DNA of 64,000 nt from Escarpia spicata. Taxonomy: Eukaryota > Annelida > Polychaeta > Sabellida > Siboglinidae. The translations under genes were made by a program, and so were the position numbers. The DNA is taken from contig OZ023217.1 of NCBI GenBank assembly GCA_963995525.1, positions 2,386,627 to 2,450,626 on the forward strand, read 5' to 3'. The notes under the pieces were generated by a model, which saw only the letters and a list, made by a program, of their open reading frames with translations, was not told where the DNA came from and made no database searches. Below, in pieces: positions 49,003 to 60,533 of this stretch (the first letter of the stretch is position 1; every line of letters starts with the position of its first letter).

Positions 49003-49216
49003 TTGCGCGCAGCGATATTATGATGACATCATTATCTTGTACACATCTCGTAAATTAACAATTTATTGGTCTTCTAGACTCCCGATTTTTGAACCAACAA
49101 CTGTCGAAAATTGCGCGCAGCGATACTATGATGATATATCTTGTACACATCTCGTAAATTAACAATTTATTGGTCTTCTAGACTCCCGATTTTTGAACCA
49201 CCAACTGTCGAAAATT
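49003..49216. repeat. Tandem duplication of about 108 bp
   Basis: Copies start at about 49003 and 49111 (TTGCGCGCAGCGATA..TATGATGA). They share a nearly identical 3' half (TCTCGTAAATTAACAATTTA, TTGGTCTTCTAGACTCCCGA). The second has a small deletion and about four substitutions. Confidence 0.9.
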
Positions 49217-49320
49217 ACGAAGGTGTGTGCGAGCGTACTTGCGAGCGAGCATGCGTGCGTGCGTGGGCCGGTACATGCGTGTATGTGTATGTGTGTGTGT
49301 TTGTGTGAGTGTGTGTATGA
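49217..49320. repeat. GT/GCGT-rich low-complexity tract
   Basis: GCGTGCGTGCGTG and GTGTGTATGTGTATGTGTGT runs directly follow the 108-bp duplication. Confidence 0.85.
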
Positions 49321-49321
49321 T

Positions 49322-49600
49322 TTATATAAAATGACTCTGTAACGAAGTATCCTTGTATACAACTAGCTTTTGTCCCTCGCTATCACATATCTTTTCATAT
49401 CTTAGCATGCAATCCATCACGAAATGATTTAACAGACCTGATGAATCCTTCTCAGCAATATCCAAAAACTTCACTCTTGAAGCGATATAAAACCACAGTA
49501 GATTCGATGTTTTGCAACGGGGAACGCGACGCAATATGCGAACTATCTCGACTTGAAACTTGTTGGCGCGCGGCGCTTAATTTTTTGGTAACGTAATATC
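49322..49600. other. Unassigned open frame region
   Basis: An 85-codon minus-strand frame (about 49575-49322, including IASRVKFLDIAEKDSSG) is open in AT-rich DNA. It lacks a clear start or acceptor and is not recognised. It is not called as a gene. Confidence 0.2.
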
Positions 49601-49609
49601 CATTGTTTC

Positions 49610-51300
49610 ATCAAACGTTGTCATATTTGAAATCATGCATGTATCAAATATAATGTAAATATGATAACACATTTAATTTGCAAAAGATGATAACAACAAT
49701 TCAATACACCAGGCTAGCGACCGTAAATGCCGATGCAAGCCGGAAGTAGACATTCGAACATCCGTCATTTTGTATTGGAAAGTAACTCGCGATTTCATAA
49801 CGTTTGACATTTTTCTGAAGTCATGCAAACACCACCCAGTTTACTGCAGATGTTGGTAGAATCGGTACGTATTCTGTTCCCAATACCTACATTGGTAGTG
49901 TCATTATAACAGTTAATAACCCTTTGGTTGTTCTTTGTAATTAGACCGGGCATATCTTACCCTGCATGAAATGGCCGAATGCATTTGTAATCCTTTTTAA
50001 TTTCTTGTAAATTGTTGTTGTTGTTGTTGTGTGTGTGTGCGTGTGTGTGTGTGTGTGAGTGTGCGTGTGTGTGCGCGCGCGCGTCTGTGTGTATGTGCCT
50101 GTGTGACACATTATATAATTGCATGCGCATGCGTAATTGAGTCACCATAAATTACATTTATAATTGAATCGGCTATGGTAATGGTCTTCTATGCCGCTTA
50201 CACTTATCTCTTAGATGCTTTGACCATATGTTTAGTAAACATCGTGAGAAACCGTCGGCATTATTTATTAATCCTTTTTAGTTGTAATAATTTTCTGACA
50301 AAGATCCACAACAGGTGAAGAACAACTGTACATTTACACGGAACCGCCAAAAGATATATAATGTAGTAAATAAGCCAAACACATCCTATAATTATATCGT
50401 AAACATTGTTGAATTTTATCTAAAAATATACTGTCCAAAACAGCAAGAGCGAACAATCGCCATTACGTCACAATGGTCGACGTAAACCCGTCGGCATAGC
50501 AGTGATGGCATTTCCACGAAATCGTCCGCAACACGACGGAGTCCGGTTTGGTTGGTCTGTCAGACATTGTTGGCAAAATCGCTGGTGATGGTGCTCACGC
50601 GAAAGGTGCGTTCATACATGAAGGGTAGTTTAGACAAAGTGCGATCTCTCTAGGAAATGGTATAGTTTTGGAATGACCTGTCTCAATTCATTGCACATGA
50701 ACACGCGAGTTTCGCAGCGCTGCATCATTTTGTTCACCAAAAAAGATCACATCCAGTTGTTTCTATGCCCAATTGCTAAAATGGTACTATTAACATTCGA
50801 TGACATGGCAGCGAATATAATTGTTATAGTGGTTACTTGACAGACAAGAATGGCGAAATATTGGAGATGCAGCGTCTTTTATGTCCCTCCGACGACCAAA
50901 TCGGTTAAGGGTCTACGTAACTTAAGTAAGTAAGATTTGACCTGTTTCGCTGCAGCTGGTTTGTACACAGATTGCCGGTTTGGAAGAAATTATTTGCTTC
51001 TTCACACTGAAACGTGGTAGATCAACCCGATCTAATGATTGCGGTGATAACATCAATTAAGGCGGGTATTGTGAAATCACATCAGTAAATGTTTTAAGTA
51101 TACATCAAGCCTTCGTTTATAAACAAAACCCAGACCTGTCATTCGGTTTATCATCATAGAGCAGGTGCATACACATTTTTATTGGCGAGTCCATACGAAC
51201 AAGCGAGGTACGGATAGGGTTGGAAGGGACAGATCATATCATTTTTTGCATTCGTGATTGTCAGAGACCTGACCCTTGTTCCCTCTTGTCACACCTGCAG
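49610..51300. other. Intergenic, with a (TGT)n(GT)n tract
   Basis: A TGT/GT tract at about 50011-50104 is the only clear repeat. A short open segment near 50502-50608, ending GCGAAAG/GTGCGT, could be an exon of the downstream plus-strand gene, but its phase does not match the next exon. Confidence 0.35.
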
Positions 51301-51304
51301 TGAA

Positions 51305-51306
<2 letters not shown>

Positions 51307-51378
<72 letters not shown>

Positions 51379-51605
51379 CGGGAGAGGGGGAGGCAGAGAG
51401 AGGGAGGGAGAGAGGGGGAGAGAGAGAGAGGGAGAAAGGGAGAGAGGGAGAGAGGGAGAGAGGGAGAGAGAGAGGGGGGAGAGAGAGGGAGGAAGAGAGG
51501 GAGAGAGAGAGAGAGAGGGGGAGAGAGGAAGAGAGGGAGAGAGGGAGAGAGGGAGAGAGGGAGAGAGGGAGAGAGGGAGAGAGGGAGAGAGGGAGAGAGG
51601 GAGAC
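51307..51605. repeat. (GA)n purine microsatellite
   Basis: About 300 bp of GAGA and GGGAGA runs, strongly strand-asymmetric. It abuts LINE coding sequence directly at 51606 and stays in frame with it. Confidence 0.97.
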
Positions 51606-52597
51606 GATATTGAGCCTCAGCTCACTGAGGATGATACCCCAGAAACAATTCCTGATGACGTCAGTGAGATCTTCAAGCACGTTAATCCTCACAAGGCAGC
51701 TGGGCCTGACAACGTCAGTGGTCGGGTCCTCAAGGAGTGCTATGCTCAGTTGGGTGCAGTGTTCAGCATCCTTTTCAACTGGTCTCTGAAGCAGCATCGC
51801 ATCCCCCCGTCCTGGAAATCGTCAGTTATATGTCCTGTCCCCAAGAAACCTGTGCCATCTGTTCTCAACGACTACCGCCCAGTGGCGCTTACCTCAATCG
51901 TCATGAAGTGCTTTGAGCGACTCGTACTTTGTCCTCTCCTGCAGCATGTTGGGGATCAACTGGATCCCCTCCAATTTGCGTATACACACAATCGAGGTGT
52001 GAATGATGCAGTTCTCACTCTATGTCATAGTGTGTATACTCACCTGGAAAAGCCGAAGTCGTTTGCCAGGATAGTCTTTATTGACCTTTCGTCGGCTTTC
52101 AACATCGTCCAGCCACACATCATAATGAGTAAACTTATCAGTATTCAGTCAGACTATCCATTAACCGAGAGTGTGCAAGGAGAGTAGACGAATACAAGTA
52201 TATCGGCACTATCATTGATGCAAAGCTCACATTTGGTGAAAATACAGCGGTAATTATCAGAAAGTGTCAGCAATAGCTGTATTTCTTACGCACGCTCAGG
52301 TCACTCAGTGTCAGCACACATGTTTTACAAACCTTCTACAGATGCTACATAGAAAGCTCTATTACATTTGGGTTTATTGTGTGGTACGGCAGCCTGAGTA
52401 TCGTGCATCGCAACACTGGCACGAACAGTCAGGGTAAGTGGCAAGATGGAAGGAAAAAAGCAGACCAGTCTATACCAGAGAGAAAGGGAAGGAATGTCTC
52501 CTCAGTCCCCGAACATCCCCTGTTTCCATGCTATAAACTACTTCCTTCTGGCCGCCGCTTTCAACTCCCTCACTGCAAATTGATCCATCGTCAATAA
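51606..52597 (+). pseudogene. CR1/L2-like LINE reverse transcriptase, internally deleted
   Basis: The plus-strand frame reads HKAAGPDNVSGRVLKECYAQ, WKSSVICPVPKK, NDYRPVALTSIVMKCFERLV, DPLQFAYTHNRGVNDAVLTL and IVFIDLSSAFNIVQPHI, which are RT domains 1 to 4 of CR1/L2-type elements. After about 52150 the palm is missing. The text resumes in other frames with DEYKYIGTIIDAKLTFGEN, FLRTLRSLSVSTHVLQTFYR and, after another gap, LLPSGRRFQLPHC, the typical C-terminus. The endonuclease is replaced by the GA tract. It is a dead, doubly deleted copy. Confidence 0.85.
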
Positions 52598-52848
52598 GAC
52601 TAATGAATGAGTAACTGACCTTCGTTCCCTCCATCTCTGCCAGTCTGACACTAAGTGAGCCTGAGATGATTTGGAGATGATTTAACTTTTTAAAAACTGT
52701 TGTAAATTATTTATTTATTTAATTGATATAATGTGTATTACTATTTTTTATTTTTACATTTGTTATATTGCATGTACGTTTGTTTTATTTGTTTTAATAT
52801 ACTCCAAATGAATTTCCCTCCCAAGGGACAATAACATATTCTGATTGT

Positions 52849-53083
52849 GAGAGGGGGAGGGAGAGAGAGGGAGAGAGAGGGAGAGAGAGGGAGAGAGAGA
52901 GAGGAAGAAAGGGAGAGAGGGAGAGGGGTGAGGGAGAGAGAGAGAGGGAGAGAGAGACAGGGAGAAAGAGAGAGGGTGTAGGGAGAGAGAGTGGGAGAGA
53001 GGGAGAGAGGGAGAGAGAGAAGGATCGAGCGGGAGAGAGGGAGAGGGAGAGAGAGAAAAAATAGAAGGAGAGGGAGAGAGGTC
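52849..53083. repeat. Second (GA)n purine tract
   Basis: About 235 bp of GGGAGAGA runs in the same orientation as the tract at 51307-51605, placed 250 bp beyond the LINE end. Confidence 0.95.
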
Positions 53084-53174
53084 ACATACAATATAAATAA
53101 TTAGCTGATGCCGATCAGCATACTGACACTGAAACTGAACAAAACTGACATGTGGTGTTTTGTCGCCAAATCAG

Positions 53175-54867
53175 GACACACTGGGCCGCATGTCCGGGTC
53201 GAGCGTCGGTGCAACTCGGCAGTCGGAAGGCTTTCTGACGAAGGACATCCCCCACTTCCCGTCACCTATGAAAAAGGAGCGTAGGATAACGACGGAGAGC
53301 ATAGATACGCTGCTGAGCGAGCGGCCGTCACTCCCTCCTGTCGCGACGCCGGGCAAGACCCACGTCAGAGGATCAGACGCCGCCCGAGATTACCGCTTAG
53401 ACTCGCAGGCGCTCTACATGGGGCGCCACTCGTTTCCGGTTTGTAAGACTCGTTTCAATTGCTCCGTCGGTAGCCGTCGAAGCAGTCGGTGTCGCCTGCT
53501 TACAGTAACAAACTAAAGCCGGCGTCCGAACCACTGCATCTTCGGATTTCTTAACTAAATGTTAACAATTTCATACATTTGTTGATTGTTTAACCATAGG
53601 ACCACGGTCTTGTCAAGAAACACCTTATTCCTAACCTGATATTATTATTAAAAAAATAAGTAAACGGCATCGTAGTGGATATAAACAGGTTTGTAGAAAT
53701 AAAATATGTGAATGTTTGAACAACAACAATGCTCAACGAATTTTTAATTGGGATAACGGAAGGACATCTCGCATGATGTCACGTGCACGATGCAATGCAA
53801 AATGGCACGTAGCATGATGGAATTATGGCTGTAATATCGTTGCATACAATTGCACTGCGAACATATCGTCTTCGAGAGTATGATATTTTCATTTCCAAAA
53901 CCATCTCACAACTTCATACATTTGCTCAGACAATTGTCCATGTTGTAATTTTGTTATACACACACATCTTCTTCCCTGCATTTTAATTAAGGATACGTCT
54001 TATTTCTAGTTAGGATATCCCAGTATTTGCATCTACTTTTGTTCAAGTGTTTTGCAGTTCTACACTATTTTGTGTATTTTACATTATTACTATGTTGTGA
54101 AGCGCCACGAACAAATTTGGATCTGGCGCCATATCAAATAAAATATGTTATTATTAGTAAACGTTCGTCATGATAATGCTGATAATGCGACTAATTTCTA
54201 AAGGGGTTTGGTCGTCAACACGTATAGCGGGGAAATAAATTACTACAGTGGTTTCACCTAGTAAGTTAGATGTCAATACAATGCATGTATGCTAATGAGA
54301 AGAGGACAGTGTGGTGAGTAATGTATTCGTAACCATGCTTCGGAAGTTGAATGCCTTTTCGCCAACATTGTCCATGCGTCGTTGTTCCCTTGCAAAAAAG
54401 TACGGACATTTCATAAACCGGTCTGCTATCTTACACCCAGTTCTCCTTGAACGTAAAACCTACCTAAAGCAGAGAAGTAGGAATAATGAGTGGCGTAATA
54501 GCTGAAAGAGATATTCCTCCGTGCCTGGCCTTAATCTATAAAAATCTTCCATAAACACCCGCACGCACACACGCCCGCACGCCCGCACGCACTCACGCAC
54601 GCACGCACACATTATGAGACCATCCACACACTGTCTGTTGTGTAGCGTTCCTACCTGCCAGCCCTCGGCCCGTGGCAGGTTCCGACGGGAAGTCAGATGC
54701 GCCACATCATGTCTCGAGTGACGAGGCCGACTGAGGCAAGCGAGAGCCGGGCGCGAGATTGTGCCATGCAACGCTACTCAATCCACTCGGCCAAGTCGAA
54801 CGACCTGACGGCCGACGTCGGTATGGAGCAGTACCAGTACCGCCGCACGAAGGCCAAGTCAATGTAG
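53175..54867 (+). CDS. Unknown protein, last two exons of a spliced gene
   Basis: Exon A (53175-53438) opens after the acceptor GCCAAATCAG and reads through TRQSEGFLTKDIPHFPSPMK, a Ser/Pro/Arg-rich stretch and DSQALYMGRHSFP to a donor CCG/GTTTGT. Exon B (54679-54867) follows a strong acceptor (CAGCCCTCGGCCCGTGGCAG) in matching phase 0. It reads VPTGSQMRHIMSRVTRPTEA, later MQRYSIHSAKSNDLTADVGM, and ends at TAG 54865-54867. Both exons are GC- and CpG-richer than their surroundings. The C-terminal 150 residues are basic and Ser/Tyr-rich with no named domain, signal peptide or membrane segment. Upstream exons were not identified. An AATAAA 430 bp downstream supports the 3' end. The donor is suboptimal. 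Confidence 0.5.
53520..54555. other. Intron between the two exons of the unknown gene
   Basis: It includes a SINE/LINE-tail-like segment (GAAGCGCCACGAACAAATTT, CTGGCGCCATATCAAATAAA at about 54098-54141). No exon was seen. Confidence 0.4.
54556..54612. repeat. CACG/CGCACGCC simple repeat
   Basis: Imperfect CGCACGCA units, located about 65 bp upstream of the acceptor for exon B. Confidence 0.9.
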
Positions 54868-55298
54868 ACTGGCTCGTCGATATCGCAACACGTACACACT
54901 CGGGTCTTCTATAATGTATTGTTCACAGCGTCTTCTGGAATCTCGAACTGGACGATAATTGCCTGCGTTGTTGTTTACGTTGAATAGTTGCGCGTTGATG
55001 TAGCAGTGAAACCTGTGATGTCGCCAACAGCTATTTAAGACATTTTTTAAACATCTACAACAGCGTAACAAGAACGATGGATGTGACGGTTTCTAGTAAA
55101 GGTTCGAGCAATTGGTTTCTTATCAGTAGCTATTTACAAAGATATCGACAACGACGACGATGATGACGACGCTAACTGAATGAACAGACACATAATAGAA
55201 AGCTATCGTACATAAGAGAAGGCACACGTGAACGTATCGTTGTACAACGCCAGAGGTGTTTTCGCCATCTAGCTTTTGTTTGTTCATTTGAATGTGTT

Positions 55299-55304
55299 AA
55301 TAAA
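55299..55304 (+). terminator. Polyadenylation signal of the unknown gene
   Basis: AATAAA in GTTAATAAACATG, about 430 bp after the stop at 54867. Confidence 0.45.
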
Positions 55305-55354
55305 CATGAAGCATTTATGAAAACGCGGTCGTTCGTCGTTGCATTGATGCGCTA

Positions 55355-55480
55355 GTGGGGCGCGGTGCTATAGTAATTAGGGCAACGCATTCTCAAACGA
55401 AAGATTCCAGGTTCAAATCCTTTTGTTGCCGTTTCGAATCTTGGGCAAGTTCCTTCACTCCACTTTGCAATGTTCACACT
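55355..55480 (+). mobile_element. tRNA-derived SINE fragment
   Basis: A tRNA-like head (GGGGCGCGGTGCTATAGTAA) is followed by a pol III B box GGTTCAAATCC (55410-55420). A body with CTTGGGCAAGTTCCTTCACT then appears, typical of invertebrate SINE bodies. The tail is missing or merges with the zinc-finger relic. Confidence 0.6.
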
Positions 55481-55484
55481 GGTT

Positions 55485-55830
55485 ATAAACCCTACAAATG
55501 ATACATGTGGCGAACCCGTCTCGAAAAGTGGTTATTTTATGTCTATGTGACATATTATATATAGTGCACAGTCATCAACAAGTGGTTATTTCACGACTAT
55601 GCCCATATCCACATGGGGAAGAAACTCTAGAAGTGTGATACATGTGGACCACATTTGTCAAGAAGTAGATATTTGGAGATTCTTATCCGTATCCATACTG
55701 GATGCAAATGTATCACCTGTTGTGAACACTTTTCAAGAAGTGGTGATTTGAAGGCACAACATATCCATTACAACACTGGGGAGAAACGTGACATGTGTAG
55801 CACACGGTCACATTGTGCTAACTATATGCA
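55485..55830 (+). pseudogene. C2H2 zinc-finger gene relic
   Basis: Several decayed C2H2 fingers are readable: a KCDTCG-like start with LSRSRYLEI.IRIHTG, then CITCCEHFSRSGDLKAQHIH, the linker NTGEKRDMCS, and a further truncated finger. Upstream copies of the GGTTATTT segment mark older fingers with stops. No intact finger array remains. Confidence 0.7.
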
Positions 55831-55879
55831 AATTGTCCGAATATTCTACTGTACGTCACATGAAATGCATACATAAAAT

Positions 55880-57635
55880 ATGACAAATATATGCTCTCAT
55901 AAGCGTGTACGTACGTACATACACCTACAATAGTAGTACGCGTACGTATGTTGTTGCTCTCCTCCTTGTTCCCTGCTGTACACGGGTGAGAGTCGAATAC
56001 AATATTGCTGAACCACTCGCTGTGTTTTTTCTTCCAAAGTGTTCTGTCTATAGCTCCCTCTCACCATCTTTCATCCTCCTCTGATCTTCACATGTTCCTC
56101 CTCACGCAGTCCTCCCGTCTCAGCTCTGGTCTTCCCCGTTTCCTGTGTCCTTTACGGTGTTCCTACTCTACTAAGAGACTATTCTCTATGCATGGACAAT
56201 AATTAGAAAATAGGTCACTTTTTTGTTATCTTACAAATGTTGTCATATAACAGACTAAATTAATTAAATAAATAAAGATAACATTGGTTTTAATGCTTGT
56301 TTCGCTTTTAACAGTTATCAACAAATTTTAGTTACTTTCACTTATGAATGGCTCATTTGTACCTTTTGAATTTGCAATAATTTTGTTTTGAATATGAACT
56401 TTGTGAAATGAAAAAGGAAGACGCAGCTAAACGACGTACGGACATGACGATGTGAGTCTCAAAGGAACAAGTCTGCAGCCAGATGTAATGTACTTGGCGG
56501 TGCAGCAACAATACCAAGTTTTTCACTATAGGCAAGACTCTTTTTGAGACTTGCGATTTAATCATGAACAGTGAACATGTAAACCATGGTGGGACAAAGT
56601 ACAGTTGATTGATTAACTTGTAATCTCGCAAACGAGCCACATATGAGAAGAGCCTAAATGAACAAAACTTAATATTAACAATGCACAAGCATGTTGTTAA
56701 TTTATGAGGAACACGTTGATCGGAAATGGGGCGAGACCTCATTAGATCTTCCTTTAGGCGACCATTATAACGTTTCCTTCATTTTCTGCAAACTTTCTCT
56801 AACAAACTTCTTGAATATTTCAAAGCATATTTAACTTGCATTGATATAAATGCAGTGGAAAATTCGTAAAATTGTCTTTTTCAGAGAAATCCACCCGAAC
56901 CTGATGTCTCTAAATTTCCCCCCAATCTGGTGACGGAGTTTGACATATTGATGCGTTCTGCTAAATAGCCACTGTTCGAATACGCGAGCTAATAACGTAC
57001 ATATTTATTGCTACCTCGTGATAGATCTAATGCAGTTGTACGTTCACCATCCACTGGACCAACATGTCCCATGTAAAAGTGCTCGAAAATATTAACAAAT
57101 CACAACAAAACATTATTTTCAAAGGACCTCTTTAACTTGGTAATGACGCACGAATCCTTAACGTTGTATTATGCCATATTGCTTAGTTTCCCTTTATCTC
57201 GTGTGAAATATGTAAATAGTTCTAGGAAGATCACGCTCACTAGCCATGGTAGGCAGGCTAGGAGAAGGAAAACTCTGACATAAACCGCACAAATAGGTTA
57301 GCAAGGGAAGTCTGTACCGGAAACGAAATAGAAGGGGGACAGGGCGAGAATGCTGATGGGTGGATTCAAGCTACTGCACGCAGGACGAGATGGCAAAATA
57401 ATGGAGTTTGCATCATTGTATCAGAAGAAATCAATAAGACGGTGGTTCGAGGGGAGAGATGGAGATGGAAGGGACGCATAGTGATGGCATGGTAGATTAT
57501 TAGGAAACAGCATGCGTGTTATGTCTGTATATGTTGGAGTAGGGGAACCAGATGAAAAGGAGAGTGTTGGCGGACACGGGTGGGGAGTGATGGATAGAGA
57601 GGGTCGAGCTCTGGTGTAACTGATGGCTAGACATG
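55880..57635. other. No gene recognised
   Basis: A pyrimidine-rich segment (55960-56190) and a 129-codon minus frame (56353-56742) show no recognised similarity. There is no splice or domain support. Confidence 0.4.
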
Positions 57636-57639
57636 GCTT

Positions 57640-58440
57640 AGAGATGGTTAACTCTTTCTTCTAGAAGCGAGAAAGCCACAAGATTACATACAGAAGCTGA
57701 TAGCACAAGGCAAAACTGGAAATGCTGAAAGTCCGGAGTCAGCAGAAGAAGAAACAAACTAAGACCATTGGGCCGCAGGACTATTAAGTGGTGGAGGTGA
57801 ACGGACGATGTCGCTGTTGAATACAAGCAGCGGGTGAAAGCTAAAGATGAAGAGCTCAGTGAAGAAGTTCCGAAAAGAAGGAAACATGGAAAGAAATAGA
57901 GACGACCGAGGAGAGGGGAAGTCAACCGGATGCAAGACTGATACACATATACGGACAGAAAAATGATGCAGCAAAGAGAGCTGTCGATAGGGCGAGGAGT
58001 GGCGTGAAATCAGACGTGTACAGCAAGCCAGATGAGGATGGTGGAAAGAAGATGATATACATAATGGCCAGAGACAGGGATGAGAATAGTAAGGACGTGA
58101 AAGGTGGGACGGTGATCAAGGATATAAATGGGAAGTTATAGTGACAGAACAAAAACCAGGGTTGAAGGTCTGGGAAAATTACTTCAAGGAGCTTCTGAAC
58201 CAAGAAGGAAATAAAAATTACTTGGAATTACCATTGTATGTAGAAAGAAAAGTGGAGTTAGTTGATATTACTGATACAGAGTTCTAAACTGAGTTAAAGG
58301 GATGGAGAAGGGGAGAGCACCTGATATCGATGAGATGCATGTTAGGATGGTAATGGTAGCAGGAGACAGTGGAATCAGCTGGACAAAGAGGCTGCTGAAT
58401 ACATGTATGAGGCAAGGTCCACTGCCATTAAGAATCCCTC
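57640..58440 (+). pseudogene. RTE-like LINE fragment
   Basis: In shifting plus-strand frames the text reads KNDAAKRAVDRARSGVKSDV, GGKKMIYIMARDRDENSKDV, GGTVIKDINGK, VWENYFKELLNQEGN, VELVDITDTE, MEKGRAPDIDEMHVRMVMVA and SGISWTKRLLNTCM. This is the endonuclease-RT linker and first RT domain of an RTE-type non-LTR element. It ends abruptly at about 58440. Many stops. Confidence 0.75.
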
Positions 58441-58490
58441 TAATATTACATTGCTTCGAACATAACCATAACAACTTTTGCAGTCATGTT

Positions 58491-58691
58491 TTATATTGCT
58501 AAATTTTGTTCGTAGCTTCTCTTTGAATTTATAATTTCAGCTGTAGCTTGGTTAAGTGCTTCTTTGTAACAGTTGTAGTCTTCATTACTTCCAGTGCGTC
58601 TGTATGACTTCCACATCGTTAGTTTGTACTTAATTTGTGTAATGGTTTCTTTCGAAAAGTGTTTTTTGGACCGTTTCCCTTGTATTTTCAA
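58491..58691 (-). pseudogene. LINE linker-region fragment, opposite strand
   Basis: A minus-strand frame with YKLTMWKSYRRTGSNEDYNC followed by YKEALNQATAEIINSKRSYE has the Trp/Tyr/Arg-rich helical pattern of the region between endonuclease and RT in CR1/jockey-type LINEs. It is a separate insertion from the RTE-like piece just to its left. Confidence 0.5.
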
Positions 58692-58899
58692 GGGAACAAA
58701 TGGAAAAAATTAGTGAAGAAGAGGTGGATTCACATATTTATGGGGGTACTTTGTTGGGAGGGAAGATGTGTACACGAGAGATGGCCTCCATCTAAGGTTA
58801 GGGTGAGAATGCGATTTCAAATAAGTAAGTCGAGTTTTGTTTACAAAAGGTAGTTATTTTTCCATATAATTAAAGTAATAGGGAGTTGATTGGTTTTAG

Positions 58900-59313
58900 G
58901 AACAAAACGTTCTTGTGGCACAATTAGACAGACCTCGCGGTTTCCCTGTGGTGCACTTGGCTGCAAGGTTTGACGTTGGCGCCTCGGCGACCATCGCTCG
59001 TGTTTGGCTGGCACGCGACACGGCGCGCAACTCCAGTCAACGAGACCACGTCGGACGTTTCGCCGGCGACGTCGAGCGTTTGGACGTGGAAACGGAAGTG
59101 GTGACGCGTGGCTATGGCAACCAACTGTATAGTGAGCGGTGTGACACGCTGCGCGGAAGAACGGCATCAGTAGAGAACAGCGTTGAAACTATGGATACTA
59201 TTTATGTACATATATTCTTAATATTTATTGTGGTTTATCTGGAGTTAATCGTTGTCGTCACCGTCGTGTGCGAAAGTTGTAGGCAGTCTCCTCTTGTTAT
59301 TCAATGTCCCTAG
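58900..59313 (+). CDS. Candidate terminal exon with hydrophobic segment
   Basis: An acceptor (TTGATTGGTTTTAG ending 58899, the TAG itself being the in-frame stop upstream) opens 137 codons, EQNVLVAQLDRPRGFPVVHL onward, to TAG at 59311-59313. The first 85 codons are CpG-rich and unlike the AT-rich surroundings. Residues about 100-120 (IYVHIFLIFIVVYLELIVVV) would form one membrane segment. No domain is recognised, and the opposite strand is also open here, so strand and reality are uncertain. Confidence 0.3.
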   Translation, partial: EQNVLVAQLDRPRGFPVVHLAARFDVGASATIARVWLARDTARNSSQRDHVGRFAGDVERLDVETEVVTRGYGNQLYSERCDTLRGRTASVENSVETMDTIYVHIFLIFIVVYLELIVVVTVVCESCRQSPLVIQCP

Positions 59314-59314
59314 G

Positions 59315-59895
59315 CTGGGGTGGCAGTCCGATTGACGCGAACGCACGAGGAGAAAGAGTTCCGCTTGAATATGTTTTGTGTGTCTTAACGGGAGATGCAG
59401 TTGGGTTTTGTGGATTGCAATTCAACCCCCCAATAATCAACCACGTACGGGCCTGTGTTAATTAATTCTGGTAAACAAACATCATTTGCGTAGTGATCAA
59501 ATTATTTGTGATGAATAGGGTCTTATTCTTAATAACACACCCTAACTTGAGTTTCATTATTGTATTATGGTAGGTTGACTATGCGTAGTGATCGTTGGTC
59601 CAGTCCGTGTATAGCCATGTCGGGCATGGCTAGCAGTTATGTTTTCTGGCAACGAGTTTGTCTGATCCTCTCGGAGCTGAAACATTTTTTTCGGAGCTAT
59701 ATATGGGAGATCTGGCCCATGTAGTATATATCAGTTTGTAATTTGCAATGTGCTCAATATACTTGTATTGGCGGCTAGTTCTTCATCACTATTAATTGGC
59801 AGGATCCATTTTTAGACATTAACGCCAATGGGTGTGTAGAAAATGAGATCCAAGCTACGTGAGTCTACGCATATTTTTTTCCATTTCCCTTCATG
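59315..59895. other. Intergenic, no gene seen
   Basis: No exon or repeat family was recognised. Confidence 0.4.
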
Positions 59896-59899
59896 GGAT

Positions 59900-60119
59900 C
59901 ATTTATTTTCCCTGGCATAGACACCATATGGAAGGGACCAACGGCTTAGTGTCTCTTCCGAAAGGCATGGGCAACGTAGGGTGAACGAAATTATTCAAGT
60001 TTCGACACGGCGGTCGATACAGGCACCGAACCACCGATCGGTCGGCAGCAGAATTCGAACTCCTGTTCTTCCGATCGACAGTCCGGCGCTTTGACCGCTC
60101 GATCACCGCGCCTCCACTA
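59900..60119 (-). mobile_element. tRNA-derived SINE
   Basis: The minus strand starts near 60119 with a tRNA-like head. It has an A box TGATCGAGCGGTCA (60105-60092) and a B box GGAGTTCGAATTC (60063-60051). A body follows down to about 59900. It is the best preserved SINE in the window. Confidence 0.7.
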
Positions 60120-60124
60120 GTTAT

Positions 60125-60530
60125 ACGTGTGCTGCTGTACAGGTTAACACAAGCGCGCATTTAAGCAATACATTTCACATGTCATACGTGTGTTATTGAA
60201 GGTTTGCACAAATCTAGCAAATACCACAGAATAATATTATAATTAAACTATTATTTTTCTTTTTAATTGAATTATAAACTAATAATTGCTAAACATTAAC
60301 AAACATTTTAGGTGTCCGTTCTATAAGAAAAATGACATCATGAGTGGTTAACAAAAATGCTCATAATTTTTTAACATAAATCAGGCGGATAATAAACGTA
60401 ATGTTTGCCCATTTATAGTATGAAGTACATTGTATTCCAGTGTATACACATACCCCCTTATCAAAGAACACATAGCTTGGACATAGCTACCACTACGTCA
60501 GTGTAAATGACTTTCTGAACAATTACACAC
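60125..60530. other. AT-rich, no gene seen
   Basis: Nothing recognised on either strand. Confidence 0.4.
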
Positions 60531-60533
60531 ACA

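Noticed and set aside
49322..49575. Minus-strand gene of about 85 codons
   Set aside because: No start or acceptor, and it sits by low-complexity DNA; no recognised similarity.
55355..55425. Functional tRNA gene
   Set aside because: A B box is present but cloverleaf pairing and an anticodon stem could not be drawn; the same for 2596, 60051 and 61479. SINE heads fit better.
56353..56742. Minus-strand 129-codon ORF
   Set aside because: Cys/Leu/Ser composition of random AT-rich DNA, no domain.
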